NCBI GenBank assembly: GCA_963789005.1
Contig: CAWBIZ010000004.1
Coordinates: 1 to 64,000, forward strand
From: DASSUW01 sp963789005
GTDB taxonomy: Bacteria; Actinomycetota; Thermoleophilia; Solirubrobacterales; Solirubrobacteraceae
DNA: 64,000 nucleotides
Reading direction: 5' to 3'
Below the pieces are notes generated by a model. It was not told the origin of the DNA. It saw only the letters and a program-made list of their open reading frames with translations, and made no database searches. Made by a program: the position numbers and the translations under genes. This document shows positions 18,805-29,497 of this stretch, piece after piece (position 1 is the first letter of the stretch; each line of letters starts with the position of its first letter).

Positions 18805-19411
18805 GCCGCCGCGGCACGTAGCGGTAGCAGAACCACAGGGCGCCGAGGAACGCCGGCCAGCCGAGCACGACGACCGCGGCCGCCAGCGCGCCTTCGCGGC
18901 CTGCGGCGATCAGGATCGTGTAGACGACTGCGCGAACGGTGAAGACGGCCGCGAACACGGCGGTGCCCTCCGTGAACGCCCGCCGGATGCGGGCGTCGCG
19001 ATGCCAGCCCGACGGGACGTGGTAGAGCGGCGCGGCGATGACCCCGACGAGCGGACGGCGGAACGCGATCGAGCCCCAGAAGGCCACCGCGAGGCCGGCG
19101 TTCTGGATCGCGCGCGGGACGAAGTAGCCGGACGCGCTGCCCGTGCGCAGCGCGATGAACACGGCCAGCCCGGTGCCGAGGATGCCGCCGACGGCGTTCG
19201 TCAGCGGCTCGCGCCGGACCGCCCGGAAGAGCGCGATCACGACCGAGATCGCGACCGAGACGATCGCCGCCGTCTCGAGCCCGGCGACGGCGTTGACGGT
19301 GACGAACGCCACCGGGCCGAGCCCGGTGTCGACCAGCGCCCGGCGATCGCGCAGGATGTCGAGCGGGCTGGGCGGCTGCGGCGGCCGGTCGGGCCGCTCG
19401 GCCTCGGCCAT
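18758..19411 (-). CDS. DUF3159 membrane protein
   Basis: A 217-aa integral membrane protein of the DUF3159 type, with five to six hydrophobic segments, GLGPVAFVTVNAVAGLETA near the N-terminus and YRYVPRRLTQLGVDVDEL at the C-terminus. Function is unknown. The ATG at 19411 is 2 bases after the methyltransferase stop, so it forms an operon malQ-methyltransferase-DUF3159 on the minus strand. Confidence 0.7.
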   Translation of the reverse strand: MAEAERPDRPPQPPSPLDILRDRRALVDTGLGPVAFVTVNAVAGLETAAIVSVAISVVIALFRAVRREPLTNAVGGILGTGLAVFIALRTGSASGYFVPRAIQNAGLAVAFWGSIAFRRPLVGVIAAPLYHVPSGWHRDARIRRAFTEGTAVFAAVFTVRAVVYTILIAAGREGALAAAVVVLGWPAFLGALWFCYRYVPRRLTQLGVDVDELTQKR

Positions 19412-19413
19412 CG

Positions 19414-20318
19414 TCACGCGAGCGGCTTGCGAGCCGCGAGCATGAGGTTGTAGAAGAGCCGCGCAGGCAGGCGCGGCTCGAGCACCCGCCGGTCGACCGC
19501 CTGCAGCGCCAGGTAGCCGCGGTAGGCGTACTGGATCCAGGCCCACGGGATGTCGGCCGGGTCGGCGCCCGCCTCGAGCGTGCGGTTGAACCAGCCGAAC
19601 CAGTTCGCCAGCAGCTCCTCGCCCTGCACCTGCACGTCCTCGAACCCGGCGAGCGCGGCGTGGCGGGAGAGGTCGTCGGGGACGAACGCATGGACGTCGA
19701 CGAGCGCCTCCAGCGAGTGGTCCTGCGCGCTCTCATGGGGCGGCGCCGGCCGGGCCCGGAGCGCCCGCCGCCAGGCCGGCGCGACCCGCAGCGCGGCGCG
19801 CTTGGGGACGCCCGCGAGGCGATCGCCGTCGCGCGACGGCTCGCCGGCGAAGAACAGCGTCCCGCCGGGAGCGAGCACGCGGTTCAGCTCCGAGAACGCG
19901 CGGTCGAGGTCGGGCAGGTGATGCAGGACCGCGTGCCCGAGCACGAGGTCGAAGCTCTCGTCCTCGAACGGCAGCTCGGCGGCGTCGCAGACGACGGTCT
20001 CGACGTCGAGATCCAACCCGCGGGCGTTGCGCTCCAGCGTCTCGAGCATCCCCGGCGAGATGTCCGTGCAGGTCGCGGCCCCGATCACGCCCGCGCGGGC
20101 GAGGTTGAGCGAGAAGTACCCGGTCCCGGCCCCGATCTCGAGCGCCCGCGGGAACGGACCGGGGCGCGGCCCGAGCAGCTTCGTGACCTTTCCGAGCACC
20201 TGCCGCCGCCCCACGTCGCCGTACGAGATCCCCCACTTGGCGTCGTAGTCGCCGCCGCGACGTCGTGATAGCGGCGGTTGACGTCGAGGATCTTGTCGGG
20301 AGCTGCAGGCGCGGCCAT
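19414..20318 (-). CDS. SAM-dependent methyltransferase, one apparent frameshift
   Basis: A class I methyltransferase of about 300 aa. Motif I is ALEIGAGTGYFSLNLARAG, motif II CDAAELPFEDESFD, followed by LVLGHAVLHHLPDLDRAF and RVLAPGGTLFFAGEP. The C-terminal half holds a helical region with WIQYAYRGYLALQ. The N-terminus MAAPAAPDKILDVNRRYHDVA is in another frame than the rest; one base appears missing in the GCGGCGGCG run near 20260. Without the indel it is a normal-length enzyme. It starts 6 bp after malQ and ends 2 bp before the DUF3159 gene. The substrate is unknown. Confidence 0.7.
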
Positions 20319-20324
20319 GGGGCG

Positions 20325-21551
20325 TTAGGAGGGTAGTCGGCCCGCCGCCTCGGTCGCCGCTCGCAACCGGCGCGCGTGGTCGGTCCGTGGAAGCCGCTCG
20401 AGGCGCCAGCGCCAGGCGCCGACGGTGCCCGGCTGGTTCATCCGCGCCTCCGAGCCGAGACCGAGCACGTCCTGGACCTGGACCATCGCCAGCCGCGACG
20501 GCGACGCGTGCGCGAGCCGGATCAGCGACCAGTGCGGCGCGCGCTCGCGGACGCCCGCGAAGTCGATCGCGGCGTCGACCTCCGCCCGCGTGGCCGCGTC
20601 CAGGCTGGAGTACCACCCGCGCACGGTGTCGTTGTCGTGCGTTCCCGTGTAGACGACCGTGTCCTCGCGGTGGTTGACCGGCGTGTGCACGTTGGCGGGG
20701 TCGCGCGAGCCGAACCCGAACTGGAGCACGACCATCCCCGGCAGGCCGAGGCCGGTTCGCAGCCGCTCGACCGCCGGGGTGATCACGCCGAGGTTCTCGG
20801 CGATCAGCGGGAGCTCGCGGCCGAGCGTGCGGCGGGCGGCGTCGAACGGCGCGCGGCCCGGCCCGCGCGACCAGCGCCCGCTGAGCGCGTGGCGCGCCCC
20901 TCGCGGCACCGTCCAGTACGCGGCGAAGCCGCGGAAGTGATCGATCCGCGCGAGGTCGAAGAGCTCGAACGTGCGGCGCAGGCGGTCGGTCCACCAGCGG
21001 TAGCCGCGGCGCTGCAGCGCGCCCCAGTCGTACAGCGGGTTGCCCCACAGCTGACCCTTGTCGGTGTACGCGTCGGGCGGCGTGCCGGCGACGGCGTCGG
21101 AGCGGAACAGCTCCGGGTGCGCGCGGTGGTCGACCGAACCGGCGGCGACGTAGATCGGCACGTCGCCGATCAGCCGCACGCCCCGCTCCGCGGCGTGCGC
21201 GCGCAGCGCCGACCACTCGCGCTCGAACCGCACCTGGTCGGCGATCGCGCCGCGCGGGCCGAGCCGGGCCCAGTCCTCGATCCAGTACGCGTTGCGCTCG
21301 CGGAAGTCGAGCTCCTCCGCGCGCGTGACCCGCGCCCGCGGCTCGGCCAGCAGCCCGCGCCACGCGGCGAACGCCGACGCCGACCGGTAGGGCGAGCCGT
21401 GGCGATCGGGCGGCCCCAGCGGGAGCATCTGCCACCACGACTGCCCGGCCTCGGCCAGCCAGTCGACGAAGCGGTGGGCCTCGCTCCCGAGGCGGCCGCC
21501 CGGCAGGGATGTGGGATGCAGCTGGACGCCGCTGGAACGTGGGAGCTTCAT
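20325..21551 (-). CDS. malQ: 4-alpha-glucanotransferase (amylomaltase)
   Basis: A GH77 amylomaltase that disproportionates alpha-1,4-glucans and maltodextrins. At 408 aa it is shorter than the usual 500-700 aa and lacks the N-terminal extension of E. coli MalQ. Seen motifs: GVQLHPTSLPGG, WWQMLPLGP, GDVPIYVA, the nucleophile D204 in ARIDHFRGF, the acid/base E252 in LIAENLGVITP, and the third acidic residue in THDNDTVRGW. The gene is divergent from glgE with only 45 bp between, so the two probably share a promoter region and serve the same glucan pool. Confidence 0.9.
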   Translation of the reverse strand: MKLPRSSGVQLHPTSLPGGRLGSEAHRFVDWLAEAGQSWWQMLPLGPPDRHGSPYRSASAFAAWRGLLAEPRARVTRAEELDFRERNAYWIEDWARLGPRGAIADQVRFEREWSALRAHAAERGVRLIGDVPIYVAAGSVDHRAHPELFRSDAVAGTPPDAYTDKGQLWGNPLYDWGALQRRGYRWWTDRLRRTFELFDLARIDHFRGFAAYWTVPRGARHALSGRWSRGPGRAPFDAARRTLGRELPLIAENLGVITPAVERLRTGLGLPGMVVLQFGFGSRDPANVHTPVNHREDTVVYTGTHDNDTVRGWYSSLDAATRAEVDAAIDFAGVRERAPHWSLIRLAHASPSRLAMVQVQDVLGLGSEARMNQPGTVGAWRWRLERLPRTDHARRLRAATEAAGRLPS

Positions 21552-21596
21552 CAGAAGGGTTAGGACCGGACGCGTTGTGGATACTTCCCGGCTGCG

Positions 21597-23525
21597 ATGC
21601 CCGAGGCCCCGGCTCGAACCAAGATCAACAAGGCGGCGCCCACACTCGACGGGGGACGCTATCCACCCAAGCGCTGCGTCGGCGACAGCGTCCGTGTGTC
21701 GGCCGACATCTTCCGCGACGGCCACGAGATGCTGCGTGCGGTCGTGCGCTACAAGGCTCCCGGGGGCAAGCGCTGGCTGGAGACGCCGATGCACGCGGTC
21801 GACGCCCACCACCGGGGCGTCCGCTGGGAGGGCGAGTTCACGGTCGAGACGCCGGGCACCTGGAGATTCGAGATCCAGGCCTGGAACGACCTCTTCGCCA
21901 CCTGGCGCGACGAGATGCACCGCAAGATCGACGCCGGCCAGCACGACCTCCAGGGCGAGCTGTCCGAGGGCATCGCGCTGCTCGAGCTGACGGTCGCCGC
22001 CGCCAAGGATCCCGGCGACCGCGAGGCGATCGAGGCCGCGATGGCCGCGATGGGCGACGCCGCGCTCCCCGAGTCCGCGCGCCACGACGCGGCCATGAGC
22101 CCGGACCTCGCGGAGGCGGTCGAGCGGGTCGGGATGCGGCACGAGGCGACGACGCTCAAGCAGCCGCTGCCGCTCGAGGTCGACCGCGTGCGCGGGCGCT
22201 TCTCCGCCTGGTACGAGCTGTTCCCGCGCTCGTGGGGCGGCTTCAAGGGCGTCGAGCAGCAGATCCCGGCGATCGCCGACCACGGCTTCGACGTCCTCTA
22301 CTTCACGCCCGTCCACCCGATCGGCCGCAAGAACCGCAAGGGCCGCAACAACACGCTGGTCGCCGGGCCCGACGACCCGGGCGTCCCGTACGCGATCGGG
22401 TCCGAGGAGGGCGGCCACGAGGCGGTGCACCCGGAGCTGGGGACGATCGACGACCTGCGCGCCCTGTGCGAGACCGCGCGCGAGCACGGCATGGACGTCG
22501 CGATCGACCTGGCGCTCAACGCGTCGGCCGACCACCCCTGGCTGACCGAGCATCCCGAGTGGTTCCAGCAGCGCCCCGACGGCACGATCAAGTACGCCGA
22601 GAACCCGCCCAAGAAGTACCAGGACATCTACAACTTCAACTGGGACACGCCGGCCTGGGAGCCGCTCTGGCACGCGTGGCGGGAGATCGTGCTCGGGTGG
22701 GTCGACGTCGGCGTCAAGGTCTACCGCGTCGACAACCCGCACACGAAGCCGTTCCCGTTCTGGGAGTGGCTGATCAAGGAGGTCCACAAGGTCGACCGCG
22801 ACGTGATCTTCCTGTCGGAGGCCTTCACCCGGCGGGCGGTCATGCGCGAGCTGTCCAAGCTCGGCTTCACGCAGTCGTACACGTACTACACGTGGAAGAA
22901 CTCCCGCTGGGAGCTGACGGAGTACGTGAACGAGCTCAACTGGACGGAGGAGGCCGAGTACTTCCGGCCCAACTTCTTCGTCAACACGCACGACATCCTG
23001 CACGCCTACCTGCAGCACGGCGGGCCGCCGGCGTTCGTCACCCGGCTCGTGCTCGCCGCCACGCTCAGCCCGTCGTACGGCGTCTACTCCGGCTACGAGC
23101 ACTTCGAGAACGTGCCGCTGCGCGAGGGCAGCGAGGAGTACCTGAACTCGGAGAAGTACGAGATCCGCGAGCGCGCCTTCGACGGGCCGCTGCTGCCGAT
23201 GATGCGGCGCCTGAACGAGATCCGGCGCGAGAACCCGGCGCTGCAGGTGCTGGGCAACGTGCACTTCCTCGACACCGCCAACGACGCGCTGATCGCGTAC
23301 GCCAAGGCCGCGCCGGGCAACTGCGTGATCGTGGCGGCCAACATCGATCCCCACAACGCCCAGGCCGGCGCCGTGCTCATCCCCGCCCACCTCGGGCTGC
23401 CGCCCGTGTTCGCGGTCCAGGACCAGTTCACGGGCGACCACTACGACTGGCGGATCGGCGCGAACTACGTGCGCCTGGACCCGCACGGGTCGCAGACGCA
23501 CGTCTTCAAAGTACTTACCGGATGA
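21597..23525 (+). CDS. glgE: Alpha-1,4-glucan:maltose-1-phosphate maltosyltransferase
   Basis: A GH13_3 enzyme of 642 aa, the normal length. It extends alpha-1,4-glucans with maltosyl units from maltose-1-phosphate. The N-terminal beta domain (about 1-130) is followed by a helical insert and the barrel: YELFPRSWGGFKGVEQQIP, LYFTPVHPIGRKNRKG, the nucleophile D379 in VYRVDNPHTKP, the acid/base E408 in FLSEAFTR, then LGFTQSYTYYTW, which separates GlgE from ordinary amylases, and FVNTHDI. It is followed by treS and the maltokinase gene, the standard GlgE-pathway order. Confidence 0.95.
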   Translation: MPEAPARTKINKAAPTLDGGRYPPKRCVGDSVRVSADIFRDGHEMLRAVVRYKAPGGKRWLETPMHAVDAHHRGVRWEGEFTVETPGTWRFEIQAWNDLFATWRDEMHRKIDAGQHDLQGELSEGIALLELTVAAAKDPGDREAIEAAMAAMGDAALPESARHDAAMSPDLAEAVERVGMRHEATTLKQPLPLEVDRVRGRFSAWYELFPRSWGGFKGVEQQIPAIADHGFDVLYFTPVHPIGRKNRKGRNNTLVAGPDDPGVPYAIGSEEGGHEAVHPELGTIDDLRALCETAREHGMDVAIDLALNASADHPWLTEHPEWFQQRPDGTIKYAENPPKKYQDIYNFNWDTPAWEPLWHAWREIVLGWVDVGVKVYRVDNPHTKPFPFWEWLIKEVHKVDRDVIFLSEAFTRRAVMRELSKLGFTQSYTYYTWKNSRWELTEYVNELNWTEEAEYFRPNFFVNTHDILHAYLQHGGPPAFVTRLVLAATLSPSYGVYSGYEHFENVPLREGSEEYLNSEKYEIRERAFDGPLLPMMRRLNEIRRENPALQVLGNVHFLDTANDALIAYAKAAPGNCVIVAANIDPHNAQAGAVLIPAHLGLPPVFAVQDQFTGDHYDWRIGANYVRLDPHGSQTHVFKVLTG

Positions 23526-23580
23526 GCTGCGCAACCGGTTCGATCATTCGGTTGGCAACACGCCACGCACGCGGAGCTGG

Positions 23581-25234
<1,654 letters not shown>

Positions 25235-25248
<14 letters not shown>

Positions 25249-26624
25249 CGTCTCGATCCTCGAAGCGGACGCGTTCCAGGAGTGGATGGTCGAGCAGCGC
25301 TGGTTCGGCTCGAAGTCACGCGATGTCACCGGGATCGAGGTCGCCGAGTGCGTGACGCTGCGCGAGGAGCCGCCGTTACTGGCGCTCGCCCTGGTGGAGG
25401 CGCGCTTCGGCGAGGGCACGCACGAGACCTACCAGGTGCCGGTGGCGCTGCGGCCGGCGTCGGAAGGCTGGAGCGAGCGGGTGATCGCGGAGGAGGACGG
25501 GTGGACCGTCTACGACGCTCTGGCCGACCCCGCGTGCGGGCGGGAGCTGCTGCACCGCATGCGCAGCGGCGACGAGGTGACCGGGCAGGACGGCGTGCTC
25601 CGCTTCCGGTGGGCGTCGACCGCCGGCGCCGGCCTCGGCGGCACCGTCGACGTGCGGCCGGTGGGCGTCGAGCAGTCGAACTCCTCGATCGTGTTCGGCG
25701 AGGCGCTGATCCTGAAGGCCTTCCGGCGGGTCGAGCCGGGCGTGAACCCCGAGCTCGAGCTGCTGCGCTTCCTGTCCGAGCGCGGGTTCCCGAACATCGC
25801 CTCGCTGGCCGGGTGGTACGAGTTCGAGGGCCGCTTCGTGGACGCCACGCTGGGCATCCTGCAGGAGTACCTGGCGGGTGCTCGCGGGGGCTGGGAGCTG
25901 ACGCTCGAGCGGCTGGGCACCGATCCCGACGGGCTGCTGGCCGACCTGCGCGGACTCGGCGAGGTGACCGGCGACCTGCACACCGTGCTGGGGTCGGACA
26001 ACTCGTCGCCGGAGTTCGCGCCCGACGAGCCGAGCCAGGAGTCGCTGTCGCTGCTGACGGCGGACGTCGACGAGCAGATCGAGCGGATCTTCCGCGACCT
26101 CCCGGAGACGCGACGCGCTGGCCCCGATCGCGGGCCGCGGGCAGGACGTGCGCGAGACGCTGCAGGCGCTGTCGCACATCGGCGCGGGCGGCCGGGTGAT
26201 CCGCACGCACGGCGACTACCACCTCGGCCAGACCATGCTCTCCGAGCGCGGCTGGGCGATCCTCGACTTCGAGGGCGAGCCGGCGCGGCCGCTGCCCGAG
26301 CGGCGCCGCAAGCGCTCGCCGCTGCGCGACGTCGCGGGCATGCTGCGCTCGTTCTCGTACGTGACGGCGGGGTCGCAGCTGCTGCACGGGGTCGCGGCGC
26401 CCGAGGACTGGGAGGACCGCGCGCGGGAGGCGTTCCTCGAGGGCTACTTCGACCGCGTCGACCCGTCGCTGCTGCCGCCGGGCGCCGCGCCCACGCGCCA
26501 GCTCCTCTCCGTCTTCGAGCTCGAGAAGGCGGTCTACGAGCTGCGCTACGAGCTCAACAACCGCCCCGACTGGGTCCCGATCCCGGTCGCCGGCATCCTG
26601 CGCCTGATCGACTCGCTGGGCTAG
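25235..26624 (+). CDS. mak: Maltokinase (Mak/Pep2-type), one apparent frameshift
   Basis: Phosphorylates maltose to maltose-1-phosphate, the donor for GlgE. The conceptual protein is about 460 aa, normal for Mak. The N-terminal cap (FQEWMVEQRWFGSKSRDV) is followed by the kinase N-lobe with lysine in ALILKAFRRVEPGVNPE and the catalytic loop RTHGDYHLGQTM with ILDFEGEP as metal-binding aspartate. The frame changes once, near 26112-26120, between RIFRDLPET and DALAPIAGRGQDV. All motifs survive, so a sequence error is likely; otherwise the pathway would be broken. The GTG start overlaps the treS end, indicating coupled translation. Confidence 0.85.
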
Positions 26625-26672
26625 GGGCCTGTCCAAGAACCCCGCCCGGGATCTTCTTGGACAGACCCCTAG
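26621..26672. terminator. Long bidirectional terminator
   Basis: Two 19-base arms (26621-26639 and 26654-26672) pair with a single mismatch around a 14-base loop; the inner part is CTGTCCAAGAA against TTCTTGGACAG. Both flanking stop codons (maltokinase and the secreted-protein gene) lie inside the arms, so one hairpin ends both convergent transcripts. Confidence 0.8.
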
Positions 26673-27448
26673 GCGCAGCCCTCGTCGAAGTCGACCTCGG
26701 GACGGAAGCCGACCGACACCTCGACGACCAGGTTGCGCTGGTCGGTCATGACCACGCGGCGCCGGGGTGCGGCCACGGTCGTGCCGTAGATGAGGTCTTC
26801 GCCCCCGGGGATGAACGGGGCGGGCTGGCGGCGATCGGGCGGGCCGTAGATCGCGAGGACCTGCGCCTCGGTGTCGCCGATCCGCAGGCCCTCGGCGGTG
26901 GCGAGGGGCGCGCCGGTGATCACGAGCCGTCTGATCACGCCGTTGGTGGTGAGGCCGAAGAACGCGGTGTTGAGGCTGCGGGTGCCGAAGGTCTGGCAGG
27001 GCGGGTTGAAGAGGTCGTGGCGGTCGAGCCGCGTGCGCGTCGCCCACTGGGCGCCGCCGAAGGTCATCCCCAGCTCGAGCGGCCCGAAGCCGTCGACCGC
27101 CAGCGTGCTCGCGGCGTTCACGGCCGGGGCGCCCGGGGTGGGCCGCAGCGCGCACGAGCGCGTCAGCAGCTCGCGCCGTACGCCGCCGCCGTCCGACCGG
27201 CGCCAGCGACCCTCGCGCCGCCGGAGCAGCACCGTGCGCCGCCCGCGCGTGACGTGCGCGAGGCGCACGGCCGCGTACCGCGGCCGCGCCCGATGGACGC
27301 AGATGCGGTTGACGCCCGACGTCTCGTGGCGGTCGGCCCAGCGCAGGATCGCCGCGCGCTCGCCCACGCTCGGCGGGCGCAGCGGGGAGGCCGCCTCGGC
27401 GACGCCCGGCAGCGCGAGCAGCAGGATGATCGCGGCGAGCGTCCTCAT
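26669..27448 (-). CDS. Secreted hypothetical protein
   Basis: A 259-aa protein with a signal peptide (MRTLAAIILLLALPGVAEA). Two short blocks, LELGMTFGGAQWATR and LRIGDTEAQVLAIYGPP, resemble the repeated 'G(M/D)T..EV...YG' turn of SmpA/BamE-like folds, but I would not name it so. Two cysteines near the ends of the domain may form a disulfide. It converges on the maltokinase gene and shares its terminator. Function unknown. Confidence 0.55.
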   Translation of the reverse strand: MRTLAAIILLLALPGVAEAASPLRPPSVGERAAILRWADRHETSGVNRICVHRARPRYAAVRLAHVTRGRRTVLLRRREGRWRRSDGGGVRRELLTRSCALRPTPGAPAVNAASTLAVDGFGPLELGMTFGGAQWATRTRLDRHDLFNPPCQTFGTRSLNTAFFGLTTNGVIRRLVITGAPLATAEGLRIGDTEAQVLAIYGPPDRRQPAPFIPGGEDLIYGTTVAAPRRRVVMTDQRNLVVEVSVGFRPEVDFDEGCA

Positions 27449-27527
27449 CGATGCCGACTGTCTCGCTTCAGCGCCGTGTCGTCAACGCGTCCTTGAGGTC
27501 GGCAGCGGGCAGGAGTACGGTCGGACG

Positions 27528-27851
27528 ATGTTTGCCAGCATTCGCCGCTATCGCGTGGAGTCGGGCTCGGTCAACGAGCTCATGGGCCTGATCGACACGA
27601 GCTTCACCGAGCAGGTCCAGAAGATCGAGGGCTTCGTCGAGTACCAGGCGCTCGAGTGCGGCAACGGCGAGCTGATCACGATCACGACGTACCACGACCG
27701 CGCGGCGGCCGAGGCGTCGACCGAGAAGGCGGCCGACTGGGTGAAGAACACCCTCGGCGATCGGTTCGGCTTCCGGCGCCTGGAGGCGTTCGTGGCCGAG
27801 GTCGTGATCAGCCGCGCGCGGGCCGACGTGCTCGAGCCCGAGCATTACTGA
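27528..27851 (+). CDS. ABM-like (antibiotic biosynthesis monooxygenase fold) protein
   Basis: A 107-aa single-domain protein with a dimeric alpha/beta-barrel pattern: MFASIRRYRVESGSVNELM, FVEYQALECGNGELITITTYHDRAAAEAS, and a Trp-containing helix AADWVKNTLGDRF. Such proteins are often small monooxygenases or stress-related proteins; no catalytic residue is decisive here. AGGAG lies 12 bases before the ATG. It is followed after 25 bp by the GlsB/YeaQ gene. Confidence 0.6.
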   Translation: MFASIRRYRVESGSVNELMGLIDTSFTEQVQKIEGFVEYQALECGNGELITITTYHDRAAAEASTEKAADWVKNTLGDRFGFRRLEAFVAEVVISRARADVLEPEHY

Positions 27852-27876
27852 CGCGCGACGTGGGTACGCTGAGCGC

Positions 27877-28188
27877 ATGATCGGTGCGCTCATCCTCGGT
27901 TTCATCGCGGGCGTCATCGGGCGGCTCCTGATGCCCGGCGACGTCTTCCGCCACATGGGCGGCCCGGCGTCCTGGCTCGTCTCCCTGCTGCTCGGGCTCG
28001 CGGGAGCGGCGCTCGGGTGGTTCATCTTCACCGACCTGCTCGGGATCGGCGACGACGAGATGTTCGACCTGGGCGGGGTCGTCTCGGCGATCATCGGCGT
28101 GCTGATCCTGCTGCCGATAGCCGGCTTCGTGCTGCGGCGCACCGGGCTCTCGCCCGAGCGCAAGCGGGACCGGCTCCCGCGCGTCTGA
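27877..28188 (+). CDS. GlsB/YeaQ/YmgE family membrane protein
   Basis: A 103-aa membrane protein with three hydrophobic, glycine-rich segments: ALILGFIAGVIGRLLMPG (the family's IAG..A..L.PG signature), SWLVSLLLGLAGAALGWFIF and VVSAIIGVLILLPIAGFVL, then a basic tail. The family is called transglycosylase-associated and is often stress-induced; the mechanism is unknown. It is likely co-transcribed with the ABM-like gene. Confidence 0.75.
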   Translation: MIGALILGFIAGVIGRLLMPGDVFRHMGGPASWLVSLLLGLAGAALGWFIFTDLLGIGDDEMFDLGGVVSAIIGVLILLPIAGFVLRRTGLSPERKRDRLPRV

Positions 28189-28247
28189 GTCGGACCGCCC
28201 CGCGCGCGAGACCGCCGCCCGCCCGCCCGAACTGACCTCCTCGCGTG

Positions 28248-28261
28248 CGAACATGTGTTCG
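28248..28261. promoter_or_regulatory. Actinobacterial SOS box (LexA site)
   Basis: CGAACATGTGTTCG is a perfect palindrome matching the CGAAC-N4-GTTCG consensus known for LexA sites of mycobacteria and other Gram-positives. It covers one possible start codon (GTG 28255) of dinB and ends at the first base of the next one (GTG 28261). LexA bound here would block initiation directly. Confidence 0.8.
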
Positions 28262-29445
28262 TGCGAGACCAGGCGACCATCCTGCACGCGGACCTGGACG
28301 CGTTCTTCGCCTCGGTCGAGCAGCGCGACGACCCGCGGCTGATCGGCCGGCCCGTGATCGTCGGCACGGGGGTGGTGCTGGCGTGCAGCTACGAGGCCAA
28401 GGCGCGCGGGGTGCACTCGGCGATGGGCGGCCGGATGGCGCGGCGGCTGTGCCCTGACGCGGTCGTCGTCAAGTCGCGGTTCTCCGCGTACGTCGACGCC
28501 AGCCGGGCGGTGTTCGGCGTGTTCGAGGACACCACGCCGCTGGTCGAGGGCCTGTCGATCGACGAGGCGTTCCTCGACGTGCGCGGGATGGAGCGGATCG
28601 CCGGCACGCCGCGCGAGATCGCGGTGCGGCTGCGGCACGAGGTCCGCGAGCGGGTCGGCCTGCCGATCACGGTCGGCGTCGCCCGCACGAAGTTCCTCGC
28701 CAAGGTCGCGAGCGCGGTGGCGAAGCCCGACGGCCTGCTGGTCGTGCCGCCGGGAGAGGAGCTCGCGTTCCTGCACCCGCTGCCGGTCGAGCGGCTGTGG
28801 GGCGTCGGCCCGAAGACCGCGGCCAAGCTCCACGACCGCAACATCGCCACCGTCGGCCAGGTCGCGCAGCTCGGGGAGCGGACGCTGGTCACCCTGGTGG
28901 GGCGCGCCGCCGGCCGCCAGCTCTACGCGCTCGCGAACAACCGAGACGCCCGGCGCGTCCGCGTCGGCGTTCGGCGGCGCTCGATGGGCTCCCAGTGCGC
29001 GCTCGGCCGCGGTCGGCACTCGCCGGAGAAGCTGCACGCGATCGTGCTCGCGATCGTCGACCGTCTGTCGCGGCGGCTGCGCGCGGCGCGCCGTGTGTGC
29101 CGGACGGTGACCTTGCGCCTGCGCTTCGACGACTTCACGCGCGCGGCGCGGTCGCGCACGCTGTTGGCGCCGACGTCTCGGACGTCGGCGATCCTCGAGG
29201 TGGCCGAGGTGCTGCTGGCGGAGAACGGCGCATTGATGGAGGAGCGGGGAGTGACGCTGGTCGGCCTGTCTCTCTCGAACCTGGCGAACGCCGGCGTCGG
29301 CCAGCTCGACCTGCCGGTCGACCGCCTGGGTGGGCTCGACTCAGCTCTCGACCTCGTCCGAGACCGCTACGGAGCCGAAGCCATCACCCGCGCGGTTCTT
29401 CTTGGCCGCAATACCGGCTACGAGATGCCGGTGCTGCCGGATTGA
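28261..29445 (+). CDS. dinB: DNA polymerase IV (Y-family, DinB)
   Basis: A translesion polymerase of about 394 aa. Motifs: ILHADLDAFFASVEQRDDP with the first metal-binding aspartate, LACSYEAKARGV, LSIDEAFLDV with the catalytic Asp-Glu pair, GVARTKFLAKVASAVAKPDG, and the helix-hairpin-helix LWGVGPKTAAKLHDRNIATV. There is no obvious C-terminal beta-clamp peptide. I prefer GTG 28261 because the SOS box covers GTG 28255; the transcript would then be nearly leaderless. Expression is expected to be DNA-damage induced. The 3' end runs directly into the repeat that brackets the DUF559 gene. Confidence 0.9.
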   Translation: MRDQATILHADLDAFFASVEQRDDPRLIGRPVIVGTGVVLACSYEAKARGVHSAMGGRMARRLCPDAVVVKSRFSAYVDASRAVFGVFEDTTPLVEGLSIDEAFLDVRGMERIAGTPREIAVRLRHEVRERVGLPITVGVARTKFLAKVASAVAKPDGLLVVPPGEELAFLHPLPVERLWGVGPKTAAKLHDRNIATVGQVAQLGERTLVTLVGRAAGRQLYALANNRDARRVRVGVRRRSMGSQCALGRGRHSPEKLHAIVLAIVDRLSRRLRAARRVCRTVTLRLRFDDFTRAARSRTLLAPTSRTSAILEVAEVLLAENGALMEERGVTLVGLSLSNLANAGVGQLDLPVDRLGGLDSALDLVRDRYGAEAITRAVLLGRNTGYEMPVLPD

Positions 29446-29446
29446 A

Positions 29447-29482
29447 GTCAACGTCAACGTCAACTGCGCTGGGTAGGGAGAG
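29447..29482 (+). repeat. Left-end copy of dispersed inverted repeat
   Basis: Three tandem GTCAAC units (29448-29465) lead into AACGTCAACTGCG then CTGGGTAGGGAG (29456-29481). The same core occurs inverted at 30434-30460, so the pair encloses the DUF559 gene. Just inside, 29490-29525 resembles the third palindromic unit of the 41 kb element (CACATTCG, GTG, TCG, ATGC, CGGGC in the same order). Confidence 0.65.
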
Positions 29483-29497
29483 TGTTGTCACATTCGC

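Noticed and set aside
21552..23534. Open frame that would fuse 660 aa in front of MalQ
   Set aside because: Antisense of glgE with low-complexity composition; GH77 motifs begin right after Met 21551.
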